From assembly GCA_016928055.1 (NCBI GenBank), contig JAFGLM010000023.1, forward strand, positions 1 through 64,000: DNA of 64,000 bases, given 5' to 3'. Of the stretch, positions 36,839 through 45,874 are shown in pieces. Source of the DNA: Gammaproteobacteria bacterium (GTDB taxonomy: Bacteria > Pseudomonadota > Gammaproteobacteria > HTCC5015). The notes below the pieces were generated by a model that saw nothing but the letters and a program-made list of their open reading frames with translations, did not search any database and was not told the origin of the DNA. Each line of letters begins with the position of its first letter. Within the stretch, counting starts at the first letter, position 1. The position numbers and the translations under genes are program-made.

Positions 36839-37261
36839 TTAACTATTCACTGTAATTTTGCGTGGTAATGCTTTTTCCTGTTTGGGAATAACGATTTCCA
36901 AAACACCGTTATTACTTTTTGCCTTTACCGATTCAGCATCCGCTGTATCCGGCAGGCTAAAGCGCCGGAAAAAACTACCGTAGGCTCGTTCAACTCGTTT
37001 GTACGATTCGTTTTCCTGCTCATTACTCCAGTTACGTTCGCCTCTGATGGTCAAGACACCGTCTTCCAGAGTGACATCAATGTCCTTGGCTTCTACACCA
37101 GGTACATCCGCATGAATGACATACTCTTTATCCGTTTCCTTGACATCAACAGCAGGCGACCATTCCGAAACCGGATTATTGCGCGCATCAAACAGACGGT
37201 TGATTTCGTCGTTGAATTGGGCCAATAAATTACTCGGTTGATAACGAATTAGACTCATCAC
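36839..37261 (-). CDS. Hsp20 / alpha-crystallin family small heat shock protein
   Basis: A 140-residue ATP-independent holdase. The alpha-crystallin domain spans ~35-130 (WSPAVDVKETDKEYVIHADVPGVEAKDID, then GVLTIRGERNW, RVERAYGSFFRRFSLPDTAD and the C-terminal ANNGVLEI-type SNNGVLEIVIPKQ). It ends PRKITVNS with an I-x-V anchor motif. The ribosome site GGAGGTGAT just before the start is unusually strong. Two sigma-32-type promoters lie upstream, so it should be heat induced. Confidence 0.95.
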   Translation of the reverse strand: MMSLIRYQPSNLLAQFNDEINRLFDARNNPVSEWSPAVDVKETDKEYVIHADVPGVEAKDIDVTLEDGVLTIRGERNWSNEQENESYKRVERAYGSFFRRFSLPDTADAESVKAKSNNGVLEIVIPKQEKALPRKITVNS

Positions 37262-37297
37262 TGATCACCTCCAGTTTAATCTCTGTCTATGCCACCG

Positions 37298-37325
37298 TAA
37301 TATGGGTCGGCTTTAGAATTTCAAG
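37298..37325 (-). promoter_or_regulatory. Sigma-32-type promoter of hsp20 (proximal)
   Basis: On the minus strand CTTGAAA (37325-37319) is followed after 12 nt by CCCATATTA (37306-37298). This fits the heat-shock consensus CTTGAAA-N11-16-CCCCATnT except for the first C. Confidence 0.7.
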
Positions 37326-37360
37326 GGCTGCGGTAATTCCGTAATACCCTCTCGCAACGC

Positions 37361-37389
37361 AACATGGGTACCCTTGATAATTTTTCAAG
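37361..37389 (-). promoter_or_regulatory. Sigma-32-type promoter of hsp20 (distal)
   Basis: On the minus strand CTTGAAA (37389-37383) is followed after 13 nt by ACCCATGTT (37369-37361). This is a second near-consensus heat-shock promoter 63 bp upstream of the first. Confidence 0.65.
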
Positions 37390-37418
37390 TGGCAGATGTA
37401 TGATTTTTGTAGATAAAA

Positions 37419-38174
37419 CTAGCCGGTGAAAAACAGTAATTTAATAATGATCACCAGCAAGGCCAGATTGAAAACGATTCTAATCAGGCCTTCCCCCTTG
37501 CGGATCATTATATGGGTCGATAACCAACCGCCGGTTGCCATGCCCAGCGCCAGAAACAGACCCGCCATCCATTCAAGCGATACCGAACTGATAAACACTG
37601 CCAGACTGACCAGAGTAAACGGCATAACCAGAAACACTTTATGCATATTGACCCTTAACAAATCCAGCCCCATGACCCGATGCAGAATCGGCATAATAAT
37701 AAATCCAACCCCAACCTGGATCAGCCCGCCATAAAATCCCACGAATAACATCAGTATATGTGTCAGCCAGTATCGTCCAGGTTTAACCGGGTTTGAGCCG
37801 CTCGCTGCTACCGGTTTGCGTTTAAGTGTCATCAAGACCATGACCATCAACATAATGGCGGCTAACAAGCGATTAAACCAGACGCCTTCCAGTCTTACCC
37901 CTAAGTGCGCACCCAGCAAAGCACCGGGTAAAGTAAAAAGCGAAAGGGTTATACTCAATCGAAGTTCAGAAAGACCCTTTCGGAAAAACACCCAGCAGGC
38001 CGTAATCGACTGAGCCAAAATGGCGATGCGATTGGTACCATTTGCAACCGGCGCCGGCAGCCCCATGAATACCATAACCGGCACAGTGAGGAGTGAACCG
38101 CCACCCGCCATGACATTGATATAACCCGCTGCAACGCCGGCGATAAACAACAAAAGTTCCTGCCAGAACTGCAT
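37419..38174 (-). CDS. TauE/SafE (TSUP) family membrane permease
   Basis: Start set at 38174 (MQFWQELLLF). The frame runs upstream to 38270 but that would overlap yicC and add an untypical hydrophilic leader. The 251-residue protein has about eight hydrophobic helices and the TSUP motif VAAGYINVMAGGGSLLTVPVMVFMG near the N-terminus, repeated in degenerate form in the second half (YGGLIQVGVGFIIMPIL). The family exports or imports sulfite, sulfoacetate or related anions; the substrate is not predictable. It follows yicC on the same strand. Confidence 0.9.
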   Translation of the reverse strand: MQFWQELLLFIAGVAAGYINVMAGGGSLLTVPVMVFMGLPAPVANGTNRIAILAQSITACWVFFRKGLSELRLSITLSLFTLPGALLGAHLGVRLEGVWFNRLLAAIMLMVMVLMTLKRKPVAASGSNPVKPGRYWLTHILMLFVGFYGGLIQVGVGFIIMPILHRVMGLDLLRVNMHKVFLVMPFTLVSLAVFISSVSLEWMAGLFLALGMATGGWLSTHIMIRKGEGLIRIVFNLALLVIIIKLLFFTG

Positions 38175-38232
38175 TGATTTAAGTTTCCCGACTTGAGATA
38201 TTTTTATTGTTAGAAAACGATCGATACCGATC

Positions 38233-39099
38233 CTATTCGATGTTTTGAATTTGTTCGCGCATTTGTTCAATCAGCACTTTTAAATCCACTGCCGCACGGG
38301 TTGTTTCGGTGTCGGCGGATTTTGAGCTTAAGGTATTGGCCTCACGATTAAGTTCCTGCATCAAAAAATCCAACCTGCGTCCAACTGCCATATCCCGTTT
38401 TAAAACGTCCTGGATTTCTGCGATATGCGCGTCCAATCGATCCAGCTCTTCATCCACGTCCATACGCTGGGTGATTAAAACCAGCTCCTGTTCAAATCGG
38501 TCCTGATCAACCTTAACCGGTAATTCAGCCAGCCTGGATTCTATTTTGCCGCGAATAGATGCAAGCACCTGCGGCCGGCGATCCCTGACTTCCGCGACCA
38601 GCATTGCGATTTTGCTGCAACGTTGCTCCAGCATTTCCAAAATACGTTGACCTTCGCGTTGTCTGGTTTCGATCAACTCGTCCAGCGTTTGATACAGTTG
38701 TGCAACGGCCGCTTTTTCAAGCGGTGTGATATCGCGCTCCACTTCCTTCACCACACCGGGCCAGCGTAAAACCGCAAGCGGATCAACAGTTGAGGTTGTA
38801 TCCAGCAATGATTCGATTTCCCGACACGCCTGCACCACTTTTTCGGCATAACCTTTATCAATCATCACCGGCACCGCAACATCTGCGCTCAGGCGGAATC
38901 GCAAGTTGCCATCAAGCTTGCCACGATTCAGCTTTTCTGCAACTTTTTCCCGCAGAACCTGTTCCAGCCCACGCAGCTCCTCCGGAAGTCGCAGGTTGAC
39001 GTCGAGATAACGATGATTGACCGAGCGTAATTCCCAGCTGAGTGTACCGAATTCATATTGCTGCTCGGTACGCGCAAAGGCGGTCATACTTTTTAACAT
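38233..39099 (-). CDS. yicC: YicC family endoribonuclease-like protein
   Basis: A 288-residue protein with the YicC N-terminal start (MLKSMTAFARTE, LSWELRSVNHRYLDVNLRLP) and the C-terminal DUF1732 domain (RRLDFLMQELNREANTLSSKSAD). E. coli YicC has been described as an endoribonuclease acting on the small RNA RyhB. It diverges from rph, as in E. coli. Confidence 0.95.
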   Translation of the reverse strand: MLKSMTAFARTEQQYEFGTLSWELRSVNHRYLDVNLRLPEELRGLEQVLREKVAEKLNRGKLDGNLRFRLSADVAVPVMIDKGYAEKVVQACREIESLLDTTSTVDPLAVLRWPGVVKEVERDITPLEKAAVAQLYQTLDELIETRQREGQRILEMLEQRCSKIAMLVAEVRDRRPQVLASIRGKIESRLAELPVKVDQDRFEQELVLITQRMDVDEELDRLDAHIAEIQDVLKRDMAVGRRLDFLMQELNREANTLSSKSADTETTRAAVDLKVLIEQMREQIQNIE

Positions 39100-39154
39100 T
39101 GTTGGCTCTCTGTTGTGATTGAGTGATATGGCCGGCCATCATAGCAAATCTACA

Positions 39155-39183
39155 CTGATAATCCGCTCTGCAGCCGGTATAAT
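39155..39183 (+). promoter_or_regulatory. Sigma-70-type promoter of rph
   Basis: CTGATA (39155-39160), a 17-nt spacer and a perfect TATAAT (39178-39183) predict a start near 39190, giving a leader of about 24 nt before the rph ATG. Confidence 0.6.
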
Positions 39184-39213
39184 CTTTGCCCTGCAACGGC
39201 GAGACAATTTCTA

Positions 39214-39945
39214 ATGAGCGAAGTCATCAGACCCAGTGGTCGTGCGGCCGACCAAAAACGGCCAATTCTATTTACGCGGCACTACACCAAACACGCCGAA
39301 GGTTCCGTGCTGGTAGCTTTTGGCGAAACACGGGTGATCTGTAACGCCAGCATCGAAGATCGAATACCGCCATTTTTAAAAGGACAACAACAGGGCTGGA
39401 TTACCGCGGAATACGGGATGCTGCCCCGTGCGACCAATACCCGCTCACCGCGTGAAGCCACGCGAGGCAAACAAAGCGGTCGTACACTGGAAATTCAGCG
39501 TTTAATAGGGCGTGCGTTGCGCGCGGCAGTTGACCTGAGCGCATTGGGTGAGCGAACCATAACGATTGATTGTGATGTCATTCAGGCAGACGGTGGCACT
39601 CGTACTGCGGCTGTTACCGGCAGCTATATCGCATTGGTCGACGCAATTAACAGCTTGCTCAATAAAAAAATCATTTCACAAAATCCATTGCATGGAATGA
39701 TTGCATCGATTTCGGTTGGTATTTACCGCGGCGTGCCGGTGCTGGATCTGGATTACGCAGAAGACAGCGAAGCTGAAACCGATATGAATGTCGTTATGAA
39801 TGAATCGGGTGCCTATATCGAAGTTCAGGGTACAGCGGAGGGGCATGCGTTTCGCAATGATGAACTGCAGGCCATGTTACAACTGGCACAAAAAGGTATT
39901 GCTGAACTTATTGTTGAACAGAAACGAGTTCTGGAATTGGATTAA
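39214..39945 (+). CDS. rph: Ribonuclease PH
   Basis: A 243-residue phosphorolytic 3'-5' exoribonuclease that trims tRNA 3' ends. The RNase PH core is intact: [70 protein letters not shown] and [19 protein letters not shown]. Unlike the truncated rph of E. coli K-12 it has the full C-terminus. It is followed by rdgB after 48 bp. Confidence 0.97.
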   Translation: MSEVIRPSGRAADQKRPILFTRHYTKHAEGSVLVAFGETRVICNASIEDRIPPFLKGQQQGWITAEYGMLPRATNTRSPREATRGKQSGRTLEIQRLIGRALRAAVDLSALGERTITIDCDVIQADGGTRTAAVTGSYIALVDAINSLLNKKIISQNPLHGMIASISVGIYRGVPVLDLDYAEDSEAETDMNVVMNESGAYIEVQGTAEGHAFRNDELQAMLQLAQKGIAELIVEQKRVLELD

Positions 39946-39993
39946 AAAAACAACACCGCTAAATTCAAAAATGCGCGCTGCCACTCAACGTTT

Positions 39994-40608
39994 ATGCTAA
40001 AACCCAACAGTAAAATTGTCATCGCCTCCGCCAATAGCGGAAAATTACACGAATTCAGTACCTTACTCGCCAATTATCAGTTAACTGCTGTTCCGCAGAC
40101 AGATTTTGGTATTGGAAGCCCTGAAGAAACCGGTTTGAGTTTTGTCGAAAACGCCATTATTAAAGCGCGGTACGCTGCTCGACAAACCGGCTTGCCGAGC
40201 CTGGCCGATGATTCCGGTATTGAAGTCGACGCACTTAATGGCGCACCTGGTATCTACTCCGCTCGCTATGCCGGTGCCAATGCTGACGCCCGACAAAATA
40301 ACCACAAGTTAATACAGGCATTGCAGGGCTTGCCCCTGGCAGCACGCACAGCGCGCTATCGGTGTTTGATCGTTCTAATGCATCACGCCAACGATCCAAC
40401 TCCAGTCATCTGTCAAGGCAGCTGGGAGGGTTACGTCAGCTTGGAACCGCAGGGCAAAGGCGGATTTGGTTACGACCCCATCTTCTGGTTACCGGAAAAA
40501 AGCTGTACCGCAGCTCAATTGCCAATAGCAGAGAAAAACCGCATCAGTCACCGTGCACTTGCCATGCTCGAACTGCTAAAACAACTCTCGCTGGAAACCA
40601 TCAATTAA
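39994..40608 (+). CDS. rdgB: XTP/dITP diphosphatase (RdgB/HAM1 family)
   Basis: A 204-residue house-cleaning pyrophosphatase that hydrolyses dITP, ITP and XTP. Motifs: IASANSGKLHEF at the N-terminus, SLADDSGIEVDALNGAPGIYSARYAG and GGFGYDPIFWLPE. Its position after rph and before hemW (with two signalling genes inserted) matches the common rph-rdgB-hemW order. Confidence 0.96.
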   Translation: MLKPNSKIVIASANSGKLHEFSTLLANYQLTAVPQTDFGIGSPEETGLSFVENAIIKARYAARQTGLPSLADDSGIEVDALNGAPGIYSARYAGANADARQNNHKLIQALQGLPLAARTARYRCLIVLMHHANDPTPVICQGSWEGYVSLEPQGKGGFGYDPIFWLPEKSCTAAQLPIAEKNRISHRALAMLELLKQLSLETIN

Positions 40609-40870
40609 AGAACCGGCAATTTATTTATAGTCACGATAAAAATAAGCGGTTTTTGATGTCTTTTTCGCGAATCTTAAGCTGCTAAGTTTGTGTAGTTTCT
40701 ATCAAATCTCTCGCAAAAATATGATTCTCATAGAACTTTAAGCAAATCCTTTTACAGCACACTTTACTTGACCTTTAATGCGGCTTGGTACATTTTACCG
40801 ACTGGTGATAAATACCTATGCTATTCCGTAAAAACAGCTGTTTGGGCGCCTAAAAACCAGTGAAACTGCA

Positions 40871-41428
40871 TTGACCGGTCAGACAAAACGACAAGACGGA
40901 AACCTGTTTGCTACCAAAGGCGCACAGACGCAAACCGTTGCACTAACGGAAGCGAGCTTTCTGCGGAAGTTTATTCGGCATATTACCGGCACCCTGGAAG
41001 ACATTGTCGGGCTGGACGAAGCCGCCGGATATATCGCGACGGTCGCGCAACGGATGGGTGAGCAGCTGAACGAGGCCTATCTGCAATCACTGGGTCTTGA
41101 GCGCATGAACCGAAAACAAGTCTGCAAAGTTATTGCTGATCTTGAGAAACGAATTAATGGCAATGCTGAAATCGTATTTGAAAACGACGAAAAAATTGTA
41201 CTGGAAGGTTGTGCCTGTCCTTTTGGTACCGACGTGGCTGATCGACCCTCGATGTGTATGATGACCACCAATATGCTGGCAGTCATCGCTGCAGAAAACC
41301 TGGGATTTTCCAAGGTTTCGATTGAAGAATCCCTTAGTCAGGGTGATCCGGCTTGCCGTGTCGTGATATACGTCCGACCTGGCGAAGAATGCGACGCAGC
41401 CATCGGGCAGGAATTCTTTCAGAGTTAA
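40871..41428 (+). CDS. Methanogen output domain 1 (MetOD1)-type protein
   Basis: The frame opens with TTG 40871, with no clear ribosome site; the true start could be a little further in. The 185-residue protein has a helical N-terminal half and a cysteine-rich core typical of MetOD1: EGCACPFGTDV (Cys114, Cys116), SMCMMTTNMLAVIAAENLG (Cys129), SLSQGDPACRVVIYV (Cys162). Such domains are found as presumed output or sensory modules; the ligand and activity are unknown. The conserved cysteines suggest metal or redox sensing. It ends 4 bp before a diguanylate cyclase gene, so the two probably act together. Confidence 0.75.
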   Translation: MTGQTKRQDGNLFATKGAQTQTVALTEASFLRKFIRHITGTLEDIVGLDEAAGYIATVAQRMGEQLNEAYLQSLGLERMNRKQVCKVIADLEKRINGNAEIVFENDEKIVLEGCACPFGTDVADRPSMCMMTTNMLAVIAAENLGFSKVSIEESLSQGDPACRVVIYVRPGEECDAAIGQEFFQS

Positions 41429-41432
41429 TGCA

Positions 41433-42485
41433 ATGATCGACGTAGAATCCTTCCTCGGTATTGCAGATTTATTGCCGGAGCCTATGTTTTTGATAAATCG
41501 GCAGGGCAAAATCGTCTCTGCCAACACTCCGGCGATGGAAATACTCGGTTATCGCCCAGCCGACAATCCCGGCCTCACTTTTCAGGATGTGGTTTGCGAT
41601 CCCAAACGCAAGATAAACGAGTATCTGCGGGCTTGTTTTCGTTCAGCCGAATTGGTGCTGGGGGCAGTCGATTTGCGCAGCATGTCCGGCGATGTGATTG
41701 CGGCTCGAGTCGAAGGTTGTCTGGCGCAATACCGTACCGACCGTCACCAATCACTCGTATTGCTCCGTTGCCTGGATAAACGTAAAAGCAATGCACGTTT
41801 CCTGGCACTAAATGACAGGCTGGATGAGATCACGCGCGAGCGACTGTCTCTGTATCAATCGGGCGATGACATGCGTGAGCTGCAACGCCTGGCATTGGTT
41901 GATTCACTCACTTCACTACCCAATAGACGCTCGTTAGATAAGAATCTCGATTTTGAGTGGAAGCGTGCTTCACGCGAGGGCAAACCACTATCGACTATCC
42001 TGCTGGATATCGATTTCTTTAAGGCCTTTAATGATACCTACGGACATCTGGCCGGTGACGGTTGCTTGAAAGAGGTCGCTCGCACCGTACAAATTGCTTC
42101 GCAGCGCCCTGCCGATCTGACTGCTCGTTACGGAGGTGAGGAGTTTGCAGTGTTGTTACCCGCCACCGAACGCGAGGGCGCGGTTATTGTGGCTGAGCGA
42201 ATACGTAAGGAAGTTGAACGGCTTGGAATACTGCACGCCGCCTCCGATATTAATGATGTGGTTACTGTCAGCCTGGGTGTGGCAACCATTGTTCCCACGC
42301 TGGACGTTTCTCCGCTGGAACTGTTATCCAAAGCGGATAAGGCACTGTATCAGGCCAAGGCCGCCGGCCGAAACCGTGTCCACATCTGGGGTCGCGCATT
42401 GCCACAGGAGCAAGATGAACAAATTACCCCCACTAATACCGGTAAAGGCAACGTGCAGGAATTTAGATGTAAAAGTAACGCCTGA
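41433..42485 (+). CDS. Diguanylate cyclase with N-terminal PAS domain
   Basis: A 350-residue soluble protein. Residues ~8-115 are a PAS domain (PEPMFLINRQGKIVSANTPA), residues ~120-155 a short coiled linker, and residues ~155-325 a GGDEF domain. The active site is GGEEF (234-238) and the inhibitory RxxD motif (Arg225-Asp228) lies five residues before it, so cyclic-di-GMP synthesis with product inhibition is expected. It follows the MetOD1 gene by 4 bp, suggesting a two-protein sensor and output unit. Confidence 0.93.
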   Translation: MIDVESFLGIADLLPEPMFLINRQGKIVSANTPAMEILGYRPADNPGLTFQDVVCDPKRKINEYLRACFRSAELVLGAVDLRSMSGDVIAARVEGCLAQYRTDRHQSLVLLRCLDKRKSNARFLALNDRLDEITRERLSLYQSGDDMRELQRLALVDSLTSLPNRRSLDKNLDFEWKRASREGKPLSTILLDIDFFKAFNDTYGHLAGDGCLKEVARTVQIASQRPADLTARYGGEEFAVLLPATEREGAVIVAERIRKEVERLGILHAASDINDVVTVSLGVATIVPTLDVSPLELLSKADKALYQAKAAGRNRVHIWGRALPQEQDEQITPTNTGKGNVQEFRCKSNA

Positions 42486-42538
42486 TATCAGTTAACTGTT
42501 ATTCTGACCGGTCTGATATTTCGTCCCACAATCCACTC

Positions 42539-43702
42539 ATGCTCAATTTTAAAGCGCCACCACCGCTTTCCCTGTATGTGCATATTCCCTGGTGCGTACG
42601 CAAATGCCCATATTGCGATTTTAATTCACACACCTTTACGAATTCCGTTCCTGAAAAAAGATATGTCGATGCTTTATTAGTAGACCTTGAGGCAGAATTG
42701 CCTTCGATATGGGGACGGGATATCACCAGCGTATTTATCGGCGGTGGCACACCCAGCCTTTTTTCCGCCGATGCAATCGATCGATTGCTCAGTGGCTTAC
42801 GTGCGCGACTCAACCTGCGACCGACAATTGAAATAACCATGGAAGCCAACCCCGGCACCGTCGAACGACAGCGATTGTCAGAATTTCATGCAGTAGGAAT
42901 TAACCGCTTGTCACTGGGAATACAAAGCTTTAACGACGACGCGTTAAAAAAATTAGGCCGTATACACAGTGCCCGGGAAGCATGCCTGGCTATCGAAACT
43001 GCCAAAGCGGCCGAATTCAACAGTATCAATATCGATCTGATGTATGGCCTGCCGGATCAGAACGAAACAGCGGCCGCGGATGATATCGATACAGCTATTT
43101 CATTCGAACCACAACATATCTCGCATTACCAGCTTACGATTGAACCAGACACGGCCTTTTACAAAAGACCACCCATTCTGCCGGATGATGAACACAGCTG
43201 GGCTATGCAGTCGCGCTGCCAACAGCAATTGTCAGATAGCGCTTATCAACAATACGAAGTCTCTGCATGGTCATTATCAGACTATCAATGCCGGCACAAT
43301 TTAAATTATTGGCTGTTCGGCGATTACCTTGGCATTGGTGCCGGAGCACACCAGAAACTGACCATAATTAATCAACAACAAATCAGAAGACGTTGGAAAC
43401 AGAAACTGCCCGCTGAATACATGAACAACGTGTCGAGTCTTAAACATATAGCCGGTGATAACCAGGTTGCAGAAGCAGATATCGTATTTGAATTTATGTT
43501 AAATGCCCTGCGCTTAACTGCCGGTTTTCCCGTTGAGCTGTTTTACCGGCATACCGGGCTGCCGATCAGCGTCGTTGAGACAGAACTGACAGCAGCCGAA
43601 GAAAAAGCACTTATTGAACGAAACGCGACCTGGATCAGACCCGCTGCTTTGGGAAGACAATACCTTAATGAGTTGCTACTGCTCTTTATGCCCGGTACCT
43701 GA
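42539..43702 (+). CDS. hemW: Radical SAM heme chaperone HemW
   Basis: A 387-residue HemN-like protein with the radical-SAM cluster motif CVRKCPYCDF, FIGGGTPSLFSADAI, EANPGTVE and GINRLSLGIQSF. HemW proteins insert or carry heme and do not have coproporphyrinogen oxidase activity. The rdgB-hemW neighbourhood supports this over HemN. It is the last plus-strand gene before a convergent small membrane protein. Confidence 0.94.
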   Translation: MLNFKAPPPLSLYVHIPWCVRKCPYCDFNSHTFTNSVPEKRYVDALLVDLEAELPSIWGRDITSVFIGGGTPSLFSADAIDRLLSGLRARLNLRPTIEITMEANPGTVERQRLSEFHAVGINRLSLGIQSFNDDALKKLGRIHSAREACLAIETAKAAEFNSINIDLMYGLPDQNETAAADDIDTAISFEPQHISHYQLTIEPDTAFYKRPPILPDDEHSWAMQSRCQQQLSDSAYQQYEVSAWSLSDYQCRHNLNYWLFGDYLGIGAGAHQKLTIINQQQIRRRWKQKLPAEYMNNVSSLKHIAGDNQVAEADIVFEFMLNALRLTAGFPVELFYRHTGLPISVVETELTAAEEKALIERNATWIRPAALGRQYLNELLLLFMPGT

Positions 43703-43747
43703 TGCTGGAATCCCTGGATAACTTTGAATTCATGCGGACATAAGGTG

Positions 43748-44236
43748 TTATAAATTATCAACTGTTTCTTCCTGGTTCTCGGCCCTCTCATTCAGGGCTT
43801 TTTGCACACTACGCGCATCCTCCATTAACTTCTTAACTCCTCTCGGTAAATACGGGAGATCCATTCCATTCCCGTTCGCCTCGCTGGGGATTTTTATATC
43901 GGGTTTTACGGGCGCTTGTTCCTCTGACGCAATGGAAACCGACTCGATGGTGTTGGCATCAGGGTTGATTTCAAGTTGCTCGTACGGCAGATCATCAGCC
44001 GGAGGCTCACTGCTAAACTGCCAAATATCATCAGCATCTTTCCATTTGTAAACCAGTTGCCTGGCAGCTTTTATTTTAGGCAAAGAAGGCATTTCTGGAA
44101 GTCCGATATCCGGCTGGTTTTTAAAACTAATCCCCTGCCAGGGTAACCGCCCCGTGATCAGATAACTGCCGTAGGCCAGCACACCTACCGTCACCACTAA
44201 CATGCTGGTAGCCCGAAATATGTGTCTCATTCTCAA
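43748..44236 (-). CDS. DUF4124-like membrane-anchored protein
   Basis: A 162-residue protein with one N-terminal membrane helix (IFRATSMLVVTVGVLAYGSYLI) and then a short motif, QLVYKWKDADDIWQFSSEPPADD, close to the DUF4124 pattern (VYKWVDANG..HYSDQPP). The rest is low-complexity and acidic. Function is unknown. It faces hemW and has its own start near the rpmE upstream region. Confidence 0.7.
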   Translation of the reverse strand: MRMRHIFRATSMLVVTVGVLAYGSYLITGRLPWQGISFKNQPDIGLPEMPSLPKIKAARQLVYKWKDADDIWQFSSEPPADDLPYEQLEINPDANTIESVSIASEEQAPVKPDIKIPSEANGNGMDLPYLPRGVKKLMEDARSVQKALNERAENQEETVDNL

Positions 44237-44601
44237 GTTCCTTGCTCCCCGACCCCAAATAACAAGGGTTTCTATGAGATTTGGTCTCGAATGCTACTGT
44301 CACAGGCATGTTATGCACAAGCACTGCGTCAATTTTCTGGCAGTCGCAATACTAAAACAGCCTGGCATGCAAGCCTGTAAGCCATTGTTTTATATGGAAT
44401 AATCGTTCTGAATCTCAAGATCGTCTCACAACGGATTTAATATATGTATAAATACCAGGTACGTTAGATAAATCTAATCCACAAACTTATCCACAGACCG
44501 AAAAAGCATCTAAAAACAGGTATATAGCGTAAAACCCTTGTCGCCGCAGGTTGTAATCAGTATCATGTGCGGCCCATTTTGAACACACTTTGAGTATATA
44601 A
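44237..44601. promoter_or_regulatory. Upstream region of rpmE with two DnaA-box-like sites
   Basis: There is no gene in these 365 bp. TAATCCACA (44475-44483, one mismatch) and TTATCCACA (44487-44495, perfect DnaA box) stand as direct repeats with 12-nt phasing. The rpmE promoter follows at 44538. The rest is AT-rich with no further motif recognised. Confidence 0.55.
44538..44566 (+). promoter_or_regulatory. rpmE: Sigma-70-type promoter of rpmE
   Basis: TTGTCG (44538-44543), a 17-nt spacer and TATCAT (44561-44566) predict a start near 44573, about 29 nt before the rpmE ATG. Confidence 0.6.
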
Positions 44602-44805
44602 ATGAAATCGGACATTCACCCAGCTTACAAAGATGTGACCGTGCACTGTAGCTGCGGAAACACTTTTCAAACTCGGTCTACGGCAGGTAAAGACCTGAAC
44701 GTTGAAGTATGCGCAAGCTGCCACCCTTTTTATACCGGGCAGCAAAAAATTGTAGACACAGCCGGCCAGGTTGATAAGTTCCGTCGGCGTTACACACGAA
44801 AATAA
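44602..44805 (+). CDS. rpmE: 50S ribosomal protein L31 (zinc-binding type)
   Basis: A 67-residue protein beginning [20 protein letters not shown]. The paired CSCG and CASCH cysteines show it is the C+ (zinc-containing) form. [27 protein letters not shown]-type sequence is diagnostic. A terminator follows 31 bp after the stop. In E. coli rpmE and priA are divergent neighbours; here they are 6 kb apart. Confidence 0.98.
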   Translation: MKSDIHPAYKDVTVHCSCGNTFQTRSTAGKDLNVEVCASCHPFYTGQQKIVDTAGQVDKFRRRYTRK

Positions 44806-44836
44806 CCACCCTTTCGGTCATGACGCATAGCAATGA

Positions 44837-44868
44837 AAATGGTGCCCCTCGGCACCATTTTTGTTTTT
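44837..44868 (+). terminator. Rho-independent terminator of rpmE
   Basis: Ten-bp stem AAATGGTGCC / GGCACCATTT (44837-44846 with 44851-44860), loop CCTC, followed by TTGTTTTT. It shows that ATG codons at 44833 and 44839 are not the start of the next gene. Confidence 0.85.
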
Positions 44869-44898
44869 CAAGACCGTTCATGTCTGGATAAACAAAAA

Positions 44899-45795
44899 GT
44901 GAAAGGAAAGCGGCCCGTCTATCTAATCGATTCCAGCATTTATATTTTTCGCGCCTGGTTTGTATTACCGGATACGCTGGTTGATAGTCAGGGACAGCCT
45001 GCCAACGCCTTATATGGGTTTGCGGATTTTCTACTCGGGCTACTGGAAAACGAGCAACCCGAGTATATTGCCTGCGCCTTTGATGCATCTCTCAGTAGTT
45101 CTTATCGCAATGATATCTACCCGGCGTATAAAGCTAATCGGGATCCGGCGCCCGAAGAACTAAAACAACAATTCCAACATTGTCGGGCATTAGCACGCGC
45201 TGCGGGAATTGCTGAATTCGCCAGCGAACGCTACGAAGCGGACGATATTATCGGCACACTTTGTTCCCATATGCGTAAACACGATTTTTATAACCTGATC
45301 ATCAGTGGTGACAAGGATCTTACTCAACTGGTTGACGAACACGACTTCTGGTGGGAGTACTCGAAAGATGTGCGCATGGACCGCAAGGGTGTTTACAAAC
45401 AGTTCGGTGTTTATCCAGAACAAATAGCCGACCTGTTGGCATTAGCCGGTGATGCAGTTGACAATATTCCGGGCGTGCCCGGCATTGGACTTAAAACAGC
45501 AGCCCGTCTACTGAATAAATTTGGTACGCTGGATGCTGCGTTGTCCAATATTGAAACAATTGGTGCGATGAAATTTCGTGGCGCAAAACGGGTGCAAAAC
45601 CTGCTACAGGAACATCAGGAACTGGCCCGTTTATCACGGGAACTGACACTTATTCAGCATGATGATCAGCTACCGAGCCATCACTCTGCTTTAAAACGGC
45701 AACCCTATGACGCTGACGCGCTCAATACATTGTTTGATCAATTCGGGTTTGGCACACATCGACGCCAACGCTGGCTGGCCTCACTTAATCCCTGA
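44899..45795 (+). CDS. 5'-3' exonuclease, Xni/PolA-N-terminal-domain family
   Basis: Start placed at GTG 44899, because in-frame ATGs at 44833/44839 lie in the rpmE terminator; ribosome-site support is weak. The 298-residue protein is a FEN-type nuclease: YLIDSSIYIFRAWF at the N-terminus, the acidic metal site (YEADDIIGTLC, ISGDKDLTQLV) and the helix-3-turn-helix LAGDAVDNIPGVPGIGLKTAARLL. It resembles the 5' nuclease domain of DNA polymerase I. The acidic residues appear more complete than in E. coli Xni/ExoIX, so real flap-endonuclease activity is plausible. Confidence 0.88.
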   Translation: MKGKRPVYLIDSSIYIFRAWFVLPDTLVDSQGQPANALYGFADFLLGLLENEQPEYIACAFDASLSSSYRNDIYPAYKANRDPAPEELKQQFQHCRALARAAGIAEFASERYEADDIIGTLCSHMRKHDFYNLIISGDKDLTQLVDEHDFWWEYSKDVRMDRKGVYKQFGVYPEQIADLLALAGDAVDNIPGVPGIGLKTAARLLNKFGTLDAALSNIETIGAMKFRGAKRVQNLLQEHQELARLSRELTLIQHDDQLPSHHSALKRQPYDADALNTLFDQFGFGTHRRQRWLASLNP

Positions 45796-45821
45796 GATTG
45801 TCAATGATGGCCAATTCATAC

Positions 45822-45843
45822 AAAAAACCCGCCGATAGGCGGG
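45822..45843 (-). terminator. Rho-independent terminator of the PilH-like regulator gene
   Basis: Stem CCCGCC / GGCGGG (45828-45833 with 45838-45843), loop GATA, followed on the minus strand by six T residues. It lies in the convergent gap between the exonuclease and the response-regulator gene. Confidence 0.8.
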
Positions 45844-45874
45844 CAGATTATTCGTTCTTTTTAATGCGAATGTA

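Noticed and set aside
39128-39139. Palindrome ATGGCCGGCCAT between yicC and rph
   Set aside because: Short GC-rich palindromes of this kind arise often by chance, and nothing else supports an operator.
40768-40794. Promoter TTGACC ... TACATT before the MetOD1 gene
   Set aside because: The spacer is 15 nt, too short for a confident sigma-70 call.
44833-44898. Extended N-terminus for the 5'-3' exonuclease
   Set aside because: These codons form the stem and U-run of the rpmE terminator and do not match the family start.
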